In this document: one piece after another, positions 1 through 7,081 of the stretch | How positions within the stretch are numbered: position 1 is the first letter of the stretch | How the letters are laid out: each line of letters opens with the position of its first letter | From: a virus | DNA: 33,358 bases | Virus record (IMG/VR): IMGVR_UViG_3300042288_001838 | Span: 1 to 33,358 of that record | Direction: 5' to 3' (one strand) | Notes under the pieces: generated by a model | The model's database searches: none | Told to the model about the DNA's origin: nothing | Seen by the model: the letters and a program-made list of their open reading frames with translations, nothing else | Position numbers and translations under genes: made by a program

Positions 1-143
1 AGTGCTGGTGTACCCATGGTGGTGGGTACTTCGGTCCAGGTCAGACCGAGATTTGCGGCAAACTCTGTTATGAGGTCGCGGGACCAGGCATCATAGGGCC
101 AGATCTCGCAAAGATAGGGATTGGGACTGTACTGAGGCCGCAT
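1..143 (-). CDS. Hypothetical phage protein, 3' end outside window
   Basis: Only the first 47 codons are visible; the reading frame is open to the window edge. The ATG shares one base with the stop of the gene before it (TGATG), the same tight coupling used across the window, which is the main support for this start. The visible protein begins MRPQYSPNPYLCEIW and is rich in Trp, Tyr and Pro. I do not recognise the family and no domain can be judged from so short a piece. Confidence 0.55.
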   Translation of the reverse strand, partial: MRPQYSPNPYLCEIWPYDAWSRDLITEFAANLGLTWTEVPTTMGTPA

Positions 144-520
144 CAGCGCCTCATGCTAGAAATTTCTTTGGCTTCGGTATCGCTAAAGATGGGAACTGCG
201 TTGCTCTTGTGCATGGTACCTATGCCTTTGATCTTGGTACCCGTATACACCGGAGCAGCTTTCTTGGCCGTTGTACCTAGACCTGTGTCCAGACTAGGTA
301 TGTGTGCATTGGTGGTACGTCCCGGTGGAGGAACGAGTTTGGGAAAGGGCCTAGTAAGTGGTCGACTAGTTGCAACTTTGCTGCGAGTCGCATCCACCAA
401 CGTTTTCCAACTTTGTTCAAGTTCTTCATGCTGTCGTTTCTGTTCTGCCGAAGCCCATTTGAATTTGCCCCGGCGCTTGCCTGTGGTAGTGAATTTAGGA
501 TGTTCCAGATGCATGGTCAT
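143..520 (-). CDS. Conserved-type phage protein of unknown function (125 aa)
   Basis: Basic N-terminal half (GKRRGKFKWASAEQKR at about residues 14-29), a Pro-rich linker, then a C-terminal block VYTGTKIKGIGTMHKSN followed by FSDTEAKEISSMRR. From memory that C-terminal block recurs in small proteins of other tailed phages; no function is known to me. The ATG is preceded at 7 bases by GGGA. A second ATG two codons in is possible. The gene is the first behind the promoter at 553-581 and is coupled to the partial gene after it. It is predicted soluble and cytoplasmic. Confidence 0.75.
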   Translation of the reverse strand: MTMHLEHPKFTTTGKRRGKFKWASAEQKRQHEELEQSWKTLVDATRSKVATSRPLTRPFPKLVPPPGRTTNAHIPSLDTGLGTTAKKAAPVYTGTKIKGIGTMHKSNAVPIFSDTEAKEISSMRR

Positions 521-552
521 AATATAGTCCCTTCTTCATGGTCACAGTACGT

Positions 553-581
553 AGTATAGCACCTTTAGTGCAGGCTGTCAA
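553..581 (-). promoter_or_regulatory. Sigma-70-type promoter (cassette copy 1)
   Basis: TTGACA (576-581), 17-bp spacer, TATACT (553-558), with GGTGC directly before the -10. It faces the 125-aa gene. This copy lacks the inverted repeat around the -35 and has no start codon at the expected +1. It overlaps the 3' end of the upstream gene, whose TAA is at 565-567. Confidence 0.85.
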
Positions 582-801
582 TAACCGTATTTACTTTTTC
601 CGCTTTTTCGTTGAGCGCTTCGCAGATGAAGTGGGCATATCTTCGTTTGGCATCGATGTCGGTAAAATCTCCTCGGATGTCGAGGGTAACGTCGTGGGTA
701 AAGTCTTCGGACATGACAAAGACGTCGTCTCCGTCGGTCCAGACATACCAGGGTCCGGTATCGATACCGGTGATGTAGTTGTAGTGCGTTTTCTTTTCCA
801 T
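565..801 (-). CDS. Hypothetical acidic phage protein (78 aa)
   Basis: A compact acidic protein with the stretch DGDDVFVMSEDFTHDVTLDI (about residues 24-43) and a helical C-terminus (AKRRYAHFICEALNEKAEK). The composition and the VFVMSxDFTHDVTL pattern look like a real globular protein; I recall similar short proteins in phage genomes but know no function. The ATG lies 5 bases after a possible -10 (TATGAT), so the message may be nearly leaderless, and no Shine-Dalgarno is visible. Its stop lies inside the spacer of the next promoter. A competing frame over the same bases has low-complexity protein and is rejected. Confidence 0.65.
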   Translation of the reverse strand: MEKKTHYNYITGIDTGPWYVWTDGDDVFVMSEDFTHDVTLDIRGDFTDIDAKRRYAHFICEALNEKAEKVNTVIDSLH

Positions 802-806
802 GTTAG

Positions 807-835
807 ATCATAGTACATGCGTGGGAGATCTGCAA
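807..835 (-). promoter_or_regulatory. Weak sigma-70-like promoter candidate
   Basis: TTGCAG (830-835), 17 bp, TATGAT (807-812), just upstream of the 78-aa gene. It has the right spacing but lacks the GGTGC motif and inverted repeat of the main cassette, so it is a weaker call. Confidence 0.4.
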
Positions 836-867
836 CTGCAGTCATAAAGGGTCTGCTGTTACGGATG

Positions 868-1089
868 TTATTGGATGTCATTTCGGAGTTTGGTAAGAAT
901 TTCTAGAGCTGCTGGGCTGAGATATAACTTTACTGCAGGCTCTACATGTATGGGCTGATTGATGTTCCTGTAACTTTGGTTGGTGGGAACACCACCAACG
1001 CTGTTGACAAGTATGCCATCGGCCATGATATGAAAAGGATATCTAAAGGTCAAACTTGGAAATGCTACGTGAAGTGGAACGATTTTCAT
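868..1089 (-). CDS. Hypothetical protein (73 aa)
   Basis: Protein begins MKIVPLHVAFPSLTFRYPF and ends with a helical piece (LSPAALEILTKLRNDIQ). The N-terminal half is rich in hydrophobic residues but is not a clear membrane helix. The gene stands alone, with 63 bases to the gene before it and 66 to the one after, unusual in this tightly packed window, and only a weak purine stretch (AAAG) precedes the ATG. I do not recognise it. It is kept because the frame fills an otherwise empty interval in the common gene direction. Confidence 0.5.
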   Translation of the reverse strand: MKIVPLHVAFPSLTFRYPFHIMADGILVNSVGGVPTNQSYRNINQPIHVEPAVKLYLSPAALEILTKLRNDIQ

Positions 1090-1152
1090 GTTTGAGCTTT
1101 CGGATATCCAATAACCTATGATTGAAATTGCGATCCGTGGGACCGTCAGAAA

Positions 1153-1734
1153 CTACGGTCCAGTCAGACCGGCTAGCTGTTGTTGCAGGAGCTGCTTCTC
1201 CATTTCCGGAGTCAAACCAGCTACGGAGCCAGCCCCAGAATCCTTTTTTGCTTTGGCCTTGGGTTTAGGTTCCTTCTTGACCTTTTCCAGTGGCGGAATT
1301 TCTGCTAGAGTTTCGGGCAGAAGCGTAGGAAATGCTGCTCGGATTACTTCGGGCGTTATACTAGGGTACTTGTGTGTAAGTTTACGATCCTTGATCAACA
1401 GCACCAGTTCGGCTTCGGTGCTGTGTATGCCTTCCAGCATCTGAATGAACAGATTTTCACGTTTGGTGCGAGAAAGTTCGTTGGGTGTCAACCAGATGTA
1501 GAATCTTCGATATTCGGTGTACAGATTGGTCTCGGTATAACCCAAAGGACGTTCGACATCGTTTTTAAACGGTGGCGTTCCTTCGGGTAGATTAAAATTC
1601 AGAGCAGGGTTGAAGTTCATGTTCAAGATACCACGAAGCTGTGTGGTGTTATACTTTTGCAACACTGCGACTTTTTCTTCGTGTGTCTTGGCCTTCTCTA
1701 CTTCTTCAAGCACCTGAGGTATGGTGGTCTTCAT
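1153..1734 (-). CDS. DUF6433-type phage protein (193 aa)
   Basis: The N-terminus (IPQVLEEVEKAKTHEEKVAVL), the central RENLFIQMLEGIHSTEAELV block (about residues 90-109) and AAFPTLLPE match, from memory, the DUF6433 family found beside RNase H and replication genes in T4-like phages. Its function is unknown. The C-terminal 50 residues are Lys/Pro/Ala-rich (KKEPKPKAKAKK) and end in a Gln-rich helix, probably a flexible tail. The ATG shares a base with the stop of rnh (TGATG), so the two are almost certainly co-translated. Family assignment is by recall only. Confidence 0.8.
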   Translation of the reverse strand: MKTTIPQVLEEVEKAKTHEEKVAVLQKYNTTQLRGILNMNFNPALNFNLPEGTPPFKNDVERPLGYTETNLYTEYRRFYIWLTPNELSRTKRENLFIQMLEGIHSTEAELVLLIKDRKLTHKYPSITPEVIRAAFPTLLPETLAEIPPLEKVKKEPKPKAKAKKDSGAGSVAGLTPEMEKQLLQQQLAGLTGP

Positions 1735-2612
1735 CAGAACTCCTCGATAACTTCCATCATGTTTTTCATTTTATGATGAACAAAATAATTGAACAATTTA
1801 CTGCGATCTTTGTTGGGCAGACTTAGATAGGTCTGCAGGATACGTTGTTCTACATCTGCAGGAATAAAATTAAAATCCACCAGAGTCTGGTTACGAATCC
1901 ACCGAGTCTGAAATTCCAGATCCTGTGGACGCTTGGCTGGATCGGTCCATTCGTCTATTTTTTTGCTGGTGATTGGACGTTGCCGAATGTTTTCGTATAC
2001 ACTTTCGTCGGGGCTAAGTACATTGGGGACTCCGTCTCCTTTGTCGCCACGGATCGTGTGTTCCAATAGAGCTCTCTCCGGCGTTGAGTCTGGGACCACA
2101 AATTTTTTCTGAGTTGGCGAAAACTGTTTGACATTCTTATATTTCTGCAGTTGTACAAAGTCATGATCTCCGCTGATGACCAAGAAAGGTTCGGGCTCAT
2201 CGAACAGCGGATTGCCATTGCTGCTGGTCTGACTGTATTTAGCCATGACTGCAATGATGTCATCGGCTTCGGCTCCTTCGATCCACAGGACCTTGTAGGG
2301 GAAGAAGCTTTGGATTTCATCACGAATGGTATCCAGAGTGTCGAAGATGGCTTTCCAATCGAAGCCCGAATCTTCACGATCTTTTTTGCGATGCTTCTTG
2401 TAGAAAGGAAAAATCTCCTTGCGCCAGTAGTTTTTACTGTCACAGGCCAGCACCATTTCACCATAGGTATTACCAAATTTTTTCTTGTAGCCACGAATGC
2501 TGTTCAGGATCATGTGCCGAATCAATGGAACATTGATCTCAACATCGGTTCGGCCGCCGAGTTCGGCCATGAGATTGCTAATAGCAGTCTGACTGTAATC
2601 AATTACTATCAC
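1734..2612 (-). CDS. rnh: RNase H, T4 Rnh-type 5'-3' flap exonuclease
   Basis: Removes RNA primers and adjacent DNA from lagging-strand fragments during phage replication. The order of acidic metal-binding motifs fits the FEN1/T4 RNase H fold: VIDYSQTA at the N-terminus, LACDSKNYWRKEIFPFYKKH, the EGAEADDIIAVMAK block (about residue 115), SGDHDFVQL, and TIRGDKGDGVPNVL, the helix-3-turn DNA-binding segment. The length of 292 aa is close to the T4 protein. The start is GTG, with GGAG 8 bases upstream; it overlaps the end of the gene before it by 14 bases. The downstream DUF6433 neighbour supports a replication role. Confidence 0.93.
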   Translation of the reverse strand: MIVIDYSQTAISNLMAELGGRTDVEINVPLIRHMILNSIRGYKKKFGNTYGEMVLACDSKNYWRKEIFPFYKKHRKKDREDSGFDWKAIFDTLDTIRDEIQSFFPYKVLWIEGAEADDIIAVMAKYSQTSSNGNPLFDEPEPFLVISGDHDFVQLQKYKNVKQFSPTQKKFVVPDSTPERALLEHTIRGDKGDGVPNVLSPDESVYENIRQRPITSKKIDEWTDPAKRPQDLEFQTRWIRNQTLVDFNFIPADVEQRILQTYLSLPNKDRSKLFNYFVHHKMKNMMEVIEEF

Positions 2613-3087
2613 TTAGAGACTCCATAATTTCGTTATAAATTTCATCATTGGCTACGGATCGCAACCGGTCTATGAGTATGCTTTCCAGAGCCAAGATCTT
2701 GCTGGGCTTGTATCCAGCCATATGATAAGCTCTAAAGTAAAGTTTGTCAAGATCCAAATCCATGGCAATGCTATATTCTTCCAAGAAGTAGCGCCAGCTT
2801 TCGGTCATGGCATCTTCGGCACTGGGCACTCGACGTTTGATCTTTCTGAGGTGACTCAGAAACCTTAGCCGCATGCCTCCGGTGTTGGCCGTATTGCTCA
2901 TGCCAACATAAAATGCTTCATTGTAGTCGTGTATGACATAAACGCCGCGACCGATGAGGCTGTTGATGTTGCCACGGCGATCGCAAAATCTGAACTCTAC
3001 GTAGCTAGGTTCTGATATGTTCAGGTAACCGCAGATGTCTTGCACACTCTTGTCAATGAACGAAGGTCCAGCCAAGGTTGGGCCCAT
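2599..3087 (-). CDS. GIY-YIG-like nuclease-fold protein (162 aa)
   Basis: GVYVIHDYNEAFYVGMSN (about residues 48-65) has the spacing of a GIY-YIG nuclease core, followed by RLRFLSHLRKI supplying the Arg/His and a later helix ALESILIDRL with the candidate metal-binding Glu. The first 40 residues may be a separate N-terminal region. The start is the ATG in a TAATG overlap with the preceding gene, with GAGTGA upstream; a longer TTG-started frame is less likely. It could be a free-standing endonuclease or a catalytically changed domestic protein; there is no sign of an intron beside it. Confidence 0.75.
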   Translation of the reverse strand: MGPTLAGPSFIDKSVQDICGYLNISEPSYVEFRFCDRRGNINSLIGRGVYVIHDYNEAFYVGMSNTANTGGMRLRFLSHLRKIKRRVPSAEDAMTESWRYFLEEYSIAMDLDLDKLYFRAYHMAGYKPSKILALESILIDRLRSVANDEIYNEIMESLSDSN

Positions 3088-4184
3088 TATTTTATCACTC
3101 GTAGTATGATGCAATCTGCATTAACAATGCCATTGGGGTTGGCGGCTTTGGTGGTCAGGGCCTCCATGAATTTACGAAGCTGCACCTTGCCAGCGTTGAG
3201 AATTTCTTGTGTCTGGTCAGCAGGCTTGCGAAGGGTGCGCATGTCACTCATGTCGGGATCGTAATTCTGCAGCCTGGTTCCTTTGCACTGCAGACCCTGA
3301 CCACTGTCGGTACGATACACACTTAGCTTCTTGGACTTGACATTATAAATCCAGGCCTGGCTGGCTCCAATGATTTCTACTGGGCTCACGCTGTTCAATT
3401 TAAGCTCGGCATGTTCCTTGAGATACTGGAGCTTGGCAACCTGCACCGTAGGCGGCTTAGCCTTCTTGGGACGAGGCTTGCGATTGGCCTGCTTGAATGC
3501 TGCGTACTTGTTCAATCCCTCGATCATGCCAGCCAGAAACTTGGCATAGTCCTTTTGATGTTTCTTTTTGAGATTGCTATAACCTTCAACCAGGTCCTTG
3601 TCCTTGGCTTCGATGACTTCAATGATTTCACGAAGCTTGTTCTTGAGGAACTGTTCGATCTTAGGAGCATAGGCCTTGGGTATTTCCTTGCCTTTGAGGT
3701 CTGCTTCGATGTCGAAGTCTTTGCCTTCTTTGAGGAAGTCATCCAGGGCACCTTCGATGTTGCCCAGATATTCGCGAGCCTTGGCATCCATGCTTTCCTG
3801 AATGCTGGGCCGCGGAGTGGCCTTGACTGCTACAACAACTTCATTGGCCTGAAGTTTGGCATAGACTCGCATGTAGTCACGAATCTTATTTACATGCAAG
3901 TCCGAAAGTACGGCACCACGCTGATGTATGCGACACAACCATCCAAAGGTGGGTGTTACCTCGCCTCGTGCCTTGTCAAAGCCTATGAGGCTTTCGGGCA
4001 TGTGCTGCTTGATCCAGCTACGAGCAAACTTGGTGGCATCTTTGCGATCCTGTTCGGCATGATACCAGCTTAGAGCTCGCATGAGCTGAGTTTGGTAACC
4101 GGACTCGCCAGCCTTGATGGCGACGGCATTAGGCTCAATGTCAACCTTCTTGACCTTGCGGGGATCTGCTACTTTTTCAACCAT
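3087..4184 (-). CDS. Conserved phage protein of unknown function (365 aa)
   Basis: Soluble, very Lys-rich, mostly helical. The middle (about residues 130-250) is a probable coiled coil of Lys/Glu heptads ending in the basic patch NRKPRPKKAKPP. The C-terminal third has GASQAWIYNVKSKKLSVYRT and DMRTLRKPADQT, which I recall from a conserved protein of marine T4-like phages lacking a function. The start is the ATG with GGAGAG six bases upstream, rather than the upstream TTG. It overlaps the preceding gene by 8 bases and the following one by TAATG, placing it in one operon with rnh. Confidence 0.8.
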   Translation of the reverse strand: MVEKVADPRKVKKVDIEPNAVAIKAGESGYQTQLMRALSWYHAEQDRKDATKFARSWIKQHMPESLIGFDKARGEVTPTFGWLCRIHQRGAVLSDLHVNKIRDYMRVYAKLQANEVVVAVKATPRPSIQESMDAKAREYLGNIEGALDDFLKEGKDFDIEADLKGKEIPKAYAPKIEQFLKNKLREIIEVIEAKDKDLVEGYSNLKKKHQKDYAKFLAGMIEGLNKYAAFKQANRKPRPKKAKPPTVQVAKLQYLKEHAELKLNSVSPVEIIGASQAWIYNVKSKKLSVYRTDSGQGLQCKGTRLQNYDPDMSDMRTLRKPADQTQEILNAGKVQLRKFMEALTTKAANPNGIVNADCIILRVIK

Positions 4185-4506
4185 TGCGCTCTCCAAGAGT
4201 ATAACCTAGCACAAAACTAATCTGACGCACGCTATCGAATCTAAAGCTTCGGAAACTGTCCTTGTCCAGATCCCAGACACTAATGGCAGTGTTGCTGAGC
4301 TGTCGTTCGTCACGCTTGTCTGTGGCAGGCAAATACTTGTCCTGAAGCGAACAACGCATCTTTCTCAAAGTACCATCGCGTTTGGTGAATTCAATGTTGA
4401 CAATTTCAGACCTGAGCAGGCCATGAAGCCACTCCCGAAAACGAGCCTGTTCGGCTTCGTTCCAGGTAGTATATAAGGGAGCAGAAAAATCGGTCGCTGA
4501 GTTCAT
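4177..4506 (-). CDS. DUF2693-like SH3-barrel phage protein (109 aa)
   Basis: The C-terminal half has the pattern KRDGTLRKMRCSLQ, then VWDLDKDSFRSFRFDSVRQI. This matches, from memory, the DUF2693/SH3-barrel proteins common in T4-like phages, where a Met-Arg-Cys strand is followed by a D-x-D-K-xx-FRSFR strand. The N-terminal 35 residues add a Trp-rich helix (EAEQARFREWLHGLL). The ATG at the 5' end is clear, with 22 bases separating it from the previous gene. Function is unknown; the fold suggests nucleic-acid or protein binding. Confidence 0.8.
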   Translation of the reverse strand: MNSATDFSAPLYTTWNEAEQARFREWLHGLLRSEIVNIEFTKRDGTLRKMRCSLQDKYLPATDKRDERQLSNTAISVWDLDKDSFRSFRFDSVRQISFVLGYTLGERNG

Positions 4507-4528
4507 AATATGTTCGGGAATGATGTTA

Positions 4529-4717
4529 TCAGTTGTATACGTTAGTGAAAATCTGACCAGAAGTTTTACCGTTGGCAGTTAATTTGGCAGGACCTTTGCG
4601 ACCCCGTACAGTTTGGATGGAACCACCACGAGCCAGGAATTCCTGGAGTTCGCGTTCGGCTTGTTCGCGCACTTCTTCTTTGCTGCGAGCAGGAAATAAA
4701 TTTTTCAATGCACCCAT
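4529..4717 (-). CDS. Small conserved phage protein (62 aa)
   Basis: Begins with an amphipathic helix (SKEEVREQAERELQEFLARG), then a basic strand region (IQTVRGRKGPAKLTANGKT). I recall short phage proteins with the same EEVRxQAExELQxFLxRGG opening; the role is unknown. A strong AAGGAG precedes the ATG by 6 bases. It is the first gene after a sigma-70-type promoter and also has a late-promoter-like GATAAATA in its leader, so it may be expressed both early and late. Confidence 0.8.
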   Translation of the reverse strand: MGALKNLFPARSKEEVREQAERELQEFLARGGSIQTVRGRKGPAKLTANGKTSGQIFTNVYN

Positions 4718-4744
4718 GTCAAGCTCCTTTTTTGGTTACAAAAC

Positions 4745-4752
4745 TATTTATC
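4745..4752 (-). promoter_or_regulatory. Possible T4-type late promoter box
   Basis: GATAAATA on the minus strand, one base from the T4 late consensus TATAAATA, 27 bases before the ATG of the 62-aa gene. The same octamer occurs 30 bases before the tail-protein gene. It is short, so chance is possible. Confidence 0.3.
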
Positions 4753-4760
4753 ATACCACG

Positions 4761-4789
4761 ATTATAGCACCTTTGAATACCAGAGTCAA
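4761..4789 (-). promoter_or_regulatory. Sigma-70-type promoter (cassette copy 2)
   Basis: TTGACT (4784-4789), 17 bp, TATAAT (4761-4766), GGTGC before the -10. The inverted repeat around the -35 is eroded to ACC/GGT. An ATG sits 6 bases past the -10 and opens an 11-codon ORF, out of frame with the gene, that ends in TGA just before the gene's own ATG. Confidence 0.9.
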
Positions 4790-4818
4790 GCATAGGGTCT
4801 TTGTCTAAGAATGAGGCA

Positions 4819-5118
4819 CTAGAGTGTGGCGATGAGGTTACCTTCGGTGTCTTTGATTTGGATGGTCAGGCCCTCTTCGGCTCGTAGACGTTCTGCCAAA
4901 TGCCATGCGCTGTTTTCGCTGAGATTGGTTCCACGATTGACCCAGCCTCCGGTCTTGGATCGTTGTATGACATTATAGCCTATGGTTTGGGGGAAATGCA
5001 AAGCATCATCACCAGTATTACTGGATTGATCGTTGATATAAAAATACGCTGCAACGATGCCTGCTATGACAAGCACAATCAACGCAACAAAAAGAAATTC
5101 AAGTATGGCATCTATCAT
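4819..5118 (-). CDS. Small membrane-anchored protein (99 aa)
   Basis: One strong N-terminal membrane helix (residues about 4-27, FLFVALIVLVIAGIVAAYFY) with no Sec cleavage site, so probably an N-in anchor with a periplasmic or cytoplasmic soluble domain. The soluble part contains a Trp-Val-Asn-Arg-Gly turn, the helix SENSAWHLAERLRAEEG and a final strand pair (LTIQIKDTEGNLIATL). AGGA precedes the ATG by 7 bases. It follows the 76-aa gene after 8 bases. I do not recognise a family. Confidence 0.75.
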   Translation of the reverse strand: MIDAILEFLFVALIVLVIAGIVAAYFYINDQSSNTGDDALHFPQTIGYNVIQRSKTGGWVNRGTNLSENSAWHLAERLRAEEGLTIQIKDTEGNLIATL

Positions 5119-5126
5119 TTTGTGTC

Positions 5127-5357
5127 CTAGTGCAGATTACTGGTTTTGGTTTTTATGTAGGGACTATGACCCAGAATATGTTTGGTCATCATGGCATATT
5201 CATCGGCATTGAGTATGGTGCGATACATGCTCAGGGACTGCACCATCATGCAGGCTGCTACCAGCAGCGGTGGCATGTCCTGGTCAACCAGCAAATTTTC
5301 AATGAAGTCATGAAGGGCATCATGTATGTCTGAAGCTTGGTCGTCTGATTCCATCAT
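5127..5357 (-). CDS. Conserved-type phage protein (76 aa)
   Basis: All-helical small protein: DIHDALHDFIENLLVDQ, then a hydrophobic helix PPLLVAACMMVQSLSMYRTI and ADEYAMMTKHIL. The pattern PxLLVAxxMxVxxLxxYRTIL is one I recall from T4-like phage hypothetical proteins. The middle helix is hydrophobic but Met/Gln-rich and more likely buried than membrane-spanning. The ATG overlaps the stop of the gene before it (ATGA) and GAGGA lies 6 bases upstream. Function unknown. Confidence 0.75.
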   Translation of the reverse strand: MMESDDQASDIHDALHDFIENLLVDQDMPPLLVAACMMVQSLSMYRTILNADEYAMMTKHILGHSPYIKTKTSNLH

Positions 5358-5641
5358 GTTTCCTCGTTTTCAATTAGCAGCGAATTAATGTTGTCGGCTA
5401 TGTCATAGCCCCACATCCAATTATTTTCATTGGCTTCATCCCATTCTTTGGAATCAGGATCGGCATCAATGTAATCTTCGATGCCATTGGCAAACCAATC
5501 TGCGAATATTTCGGGATCAATAAAACCATCGTCACCGACGACACCATGTCGAGTGAGAATGTCTCGAATCATTTCGATGTTGCTGGAACCATCGATGCAG
5601 GATTCAATCTCATCGTCGGAAAGTTTTCGTACATCAAGCAT
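5354..5641 (-). CDS. Hypothetical acidic protein (95 aa)
   Basis: Very acidic (long Asp/Glu runs such as DYIDADPDSKEWDEANENN), starting with LSDDEIESCIDGSSN and holding aromatic clusters (FADWFANG, WMWGYDIAD). Strong acidity in a small phage protein can mean DNA mimicry or a protein-binding role, but nothing specific is shown. GAGGA stands 6 bases before the ATG. It overlaps the preceding gene by 8 bases and the next by four (ATGA). Confidence 0.7.
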   Translation of the reverse strand: MLDVRKLSDDEIESCIDGSSNIEMIRDILTRHGVVGDDGFIDPEIFADWFANGIEDYIDADPDSKEWDEANENNWMWGYDIADNINSLLIENEET

Positions 5642-6107
5642 TTGATTCCTCGCGTTCTAAAACTTGTTCATAGATACCAAAGCACAGGTCCAAGTCATCG
5701 GGTATGGTGGCTAGAATTTCTTCGGAAGCCATCTGTGCATATTCATAATGATCCTCGACACCGTCTTCGTAAATACCGCAAAATGCCAGACCGGGCTCGT
5801 GATACATGAGATGTACTGCATAGCCCAAACTTTCCAGATGTTGAAGAAATTCTTTGGGATAGCTCCAGGGAGTATCGAATTCTACGATGATGCGGTCTTC
5901 GTCGCATTGTATGACCTGTATGTCATTTTCGGCGACGTCCCATTTAACGCCCCAGTTTTCTATGCTCCAGGCATAGTCCCATGCACCCGTAGGGTTGGGC
6001 AGAAATGCCGAAAATAATCCTTCGCTTTGCAGCGCCAGATTGAAACGTTTGATCTTTTCTGGATCATCACTGGTAACCGTAAGGTTGTTGTTGCACCAAT
6101 TAGGCAT
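5634..6107 (-). CDS. DUF1281/Api92-like ferredoxin-like fold protein (157 aa)
   Basis: MPNWCNNNLTVT is the hallmark N-terminus of the DUF1281 (YubB/Api92-like) family found in phages and plasmids; the pattern WGVKWDVAEND and the later DTPWSYPKEFLQHLESLG also fit. The fold is a ferredoxin-like sandwich despite the absence of an iron-sulphur cluster. The function is unknown. It overlaps the gene before it by 8 bases and the one after by 8, so it belongs to the same message as the acidic protein downstream. Confidence 0.85.
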   Translation of the reverse strand: MPNWCNNNLTVTSDDPEKIKRFNLALQSEGLFSAFLPNPTGAWDYAWSIENWGVKWDVAENDIQVIQCDEDRIIVEFDTPWSYPKEFLQHLESLGYAVHLMYHEPGLAFCGIYEDGVEDHYEYAQMASEEILATIPDDLDLCFGIYEQVLEREESNA

Positions 6108-6339
6108 GATTCATCCTTTTGCGAATTAGGTCGCCCAGACTTCCACCACCCTGAACATCAATATGATCTACAATCTTAGCACATTGATCTATGGTCATGG
6201 AAATTAATTTTTTGACTTCTTGATCGTAATCACTGCCCCAATCAATGTAGTCTGAACCAGGTCCCCAGGATTCATCTTCCCAAAAAACAAAGCCAGCTTG
6301 TTTGAGCAGTTTGAGTTCTGATGCTGTAAAAGTTTCCAT
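6100..6339 (-). CDS. Hypothetical acidic phage protein (79 aa)
   Basis: Begins with a short helix (TASELKLLKQAG) and a Trp/Asp-rich stretch (FWEDESWGPGSDYIDWGSDY), then a helical end with Cys. The ATG overlaps the stop of the 52-aa membrane protein gene (TAATG), and its own stop overlaps the DUF1281 gene by 8 bases. There is no recognisable domain. I recall similar 'ELKLLKxAGFVFW' openings in phage proteins but have no name for them. Confidence 0.7.
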   Translation of the reverse strand: METFTASELKLLKQAGFVFWEDESWGPGSDYIDWGSDYDQEVKKLISMTIDQCAKIVDHIDVQGGGSLGDLIRKRMNHA

Positions 6340-6497
6340 TAGAATATCGCCGCCAATATACCTGCAAAATTAAGAGCACTAACAAAAAGGTTAAACCAAC
6401 CCCACTTATTTTGACCTTGATCGAACTGAACCATAGCAGCCCAAAAGCACACTACAGTGAAAAAAGCATTCATGGTTACGCCAGCTATATCAAACAT
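6339..6497 (-). CDS. Small two-helix membrane protein (52 aa)
   Basis: Fills the gap between two coupled genes exactly: its ATG overlaps the previous stop by 8 bases and its TAA forms TAATG with the next start. The protein has two hydrophobic segments, VTMNAFFTVVCFWAAMVQF (about 7-25) and FNLFVSALNFAGILAAIF (about 35-52), joined by a polar loop DQGQNKWGW. Inner-membrane location is likely. I recall phage proteins with the FxQGNNxWGWFNL loop. Function unknown; small membrane proteins of this kind often act on the host envelope, which is inference only. Confidence 0.75.
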   Translation of the reverse strand: MFDIAGVTMNAFFTVVCFWAAMVQFDQGQNKWGWFNLFVSALNFAGILAAIF

Positions 6498-6699
6498 AAC
6501 GGTTTTCTAGTTCTTTGATGACTGCTTGCATGGCACGATCCCAACCTTCATCTTCGCCCATCCATTTGATGGTGCTGAATTCTTGTTTGAGATCTTTGAT
6601 GATGTTTTTGGTCAGAGCTGCAGGGAAGGCATCGCCGGGGTAGCTTAGATCAATGCTACGAGCCGATGCCTGGGCTAAGTTTCTTAGACGTTGGTTCAT
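6490..6699 (-). CDS. Small phage protein with MNERI-like N-terminus (69 aa)
   Basis: The opening MNQRLRNLAQAS resembles the first 12 residues of the MNERI family expanded at 13.6-19.6 kb, but the later FAELIV-EC and HFGVEE motifs are absent. The rest is helical with a Trp-rich part (STIKWMGEDEGWDRAMQAV). It may be a distant or half-replaced family member, or an unrelated protein with a similar start. Its ATG overlaps the preceding stop (ATGA). Confidence 0.65.
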   Translation of the reverse strand: MNQRLRNLAQASARSIDLSYPGDAFPAALTKNIIKDLKQEFSTIKWMGEDEGWDRAMQAVIKELENRYV

Positions 6700-7019
6700 G
6701 GTAAGATGTTATAGCAGATGCCCTGAGCACTGATTTTCTTGACGACATTTTGTTGTTCTAGTTCTTGTTCAAGAAGTCTGAGTTCTTTGCGGTCACGCAC
6801 CACAGGCTGATCAACTTTGAGTGTAATGAAGCGCTTTCTGTAGTTGATGTGTATGCCCTTGGCAGCATAGCAGAACTCTAGCCGCAACTTTAGGCGCTCG
6901 GCTTGCAGGCGTTTGCGATCTGAATACAGGCTGGCATTGACGCTGTTGCGCATGCGTGCATCCAGGTAGGCCCAGAGCTTGTTGCTGGCTTCGGTGTTGT
7001 CAATTTCTTGCATCTTCAT
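6696..7019 (-). CDS. Hypothetical basic helical protein (107 aa)
   Basis: Lys/Arg-rich, largely helical, with a probable short coiled coil (DRKELRLLEQELEQQN, near residue 78) and a basic central segment (SDRKRLQAERLKLRLEF). There are two Cys but no metal-site spacing. AAGGAG lies upstream of the ATG, and a strong cassette promoter is 24 bases further up, so this gene heads a transcription unit. The composition would suit nucleic-acid binding, but no family is recognised. Confidence 0.7.
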   Translation of the reverse strand: MKMQEIDNTEASNKLWAYLDARMRNSVNASLYSDRKRLQAERLKLRLEFCYAAKGIHINYRKRFITLKVDQPVVRDRKELRLLEQELEQQNVVKKISAQGICYNILP

Positions 7020-7042
7020 GTCATTCTCCTTACTGTACTGCT

Positions 7043-7071
7043 ATTCTAGCACCTTTGAATACCCGAGTCAA
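7043..7071 (-). promoter_or_regulatory. Sigma-70-type promoter (cassette copy 3)
   Basis: TTGACT (7066-7071), 17 bp, TAGAAT (7043-7048), GGTGC before the -10. The -35 sits in the loop of the inverted repeat ACCCG/CGGGT. It starts directly after the stop of the secreted-protein gene. There is no ATG at +1 in this copy. Confidence 0.92.
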
Positions 7072-7081
7072 GCAACGGGTC

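Noticed and set aside
591-881. 96-codon minus-strand ORF
   Set aside because: Low-complexity Ser/Thr/Pro protein in a different frame of the 78-aa gene, which has better composition.
1955-2494. 179-codon minus-strand ORF inside rnh
   Set aside because: Out-of-frame with the RNase H motifs and rich in Arg/Ser/Cys as expected of a shadow.
3411-4073. 220-codon plus-strand ORF
   Set aside because: It lies fully over the 365-aa conserved minus-strand gene, has no Shine-Dalgarno or promoter and looks like an antisense shadow of Lys-rich codons.
7066-7080. TTGCTTGACT resembles the T4 MotA box (TGCTTTA) in many cassettes
   Set aside because: The distance to the -10 (about 19 bases from the box end) does not fit MotA promoters, while TTGACW at 17 bp fits sigma-70 exactly.
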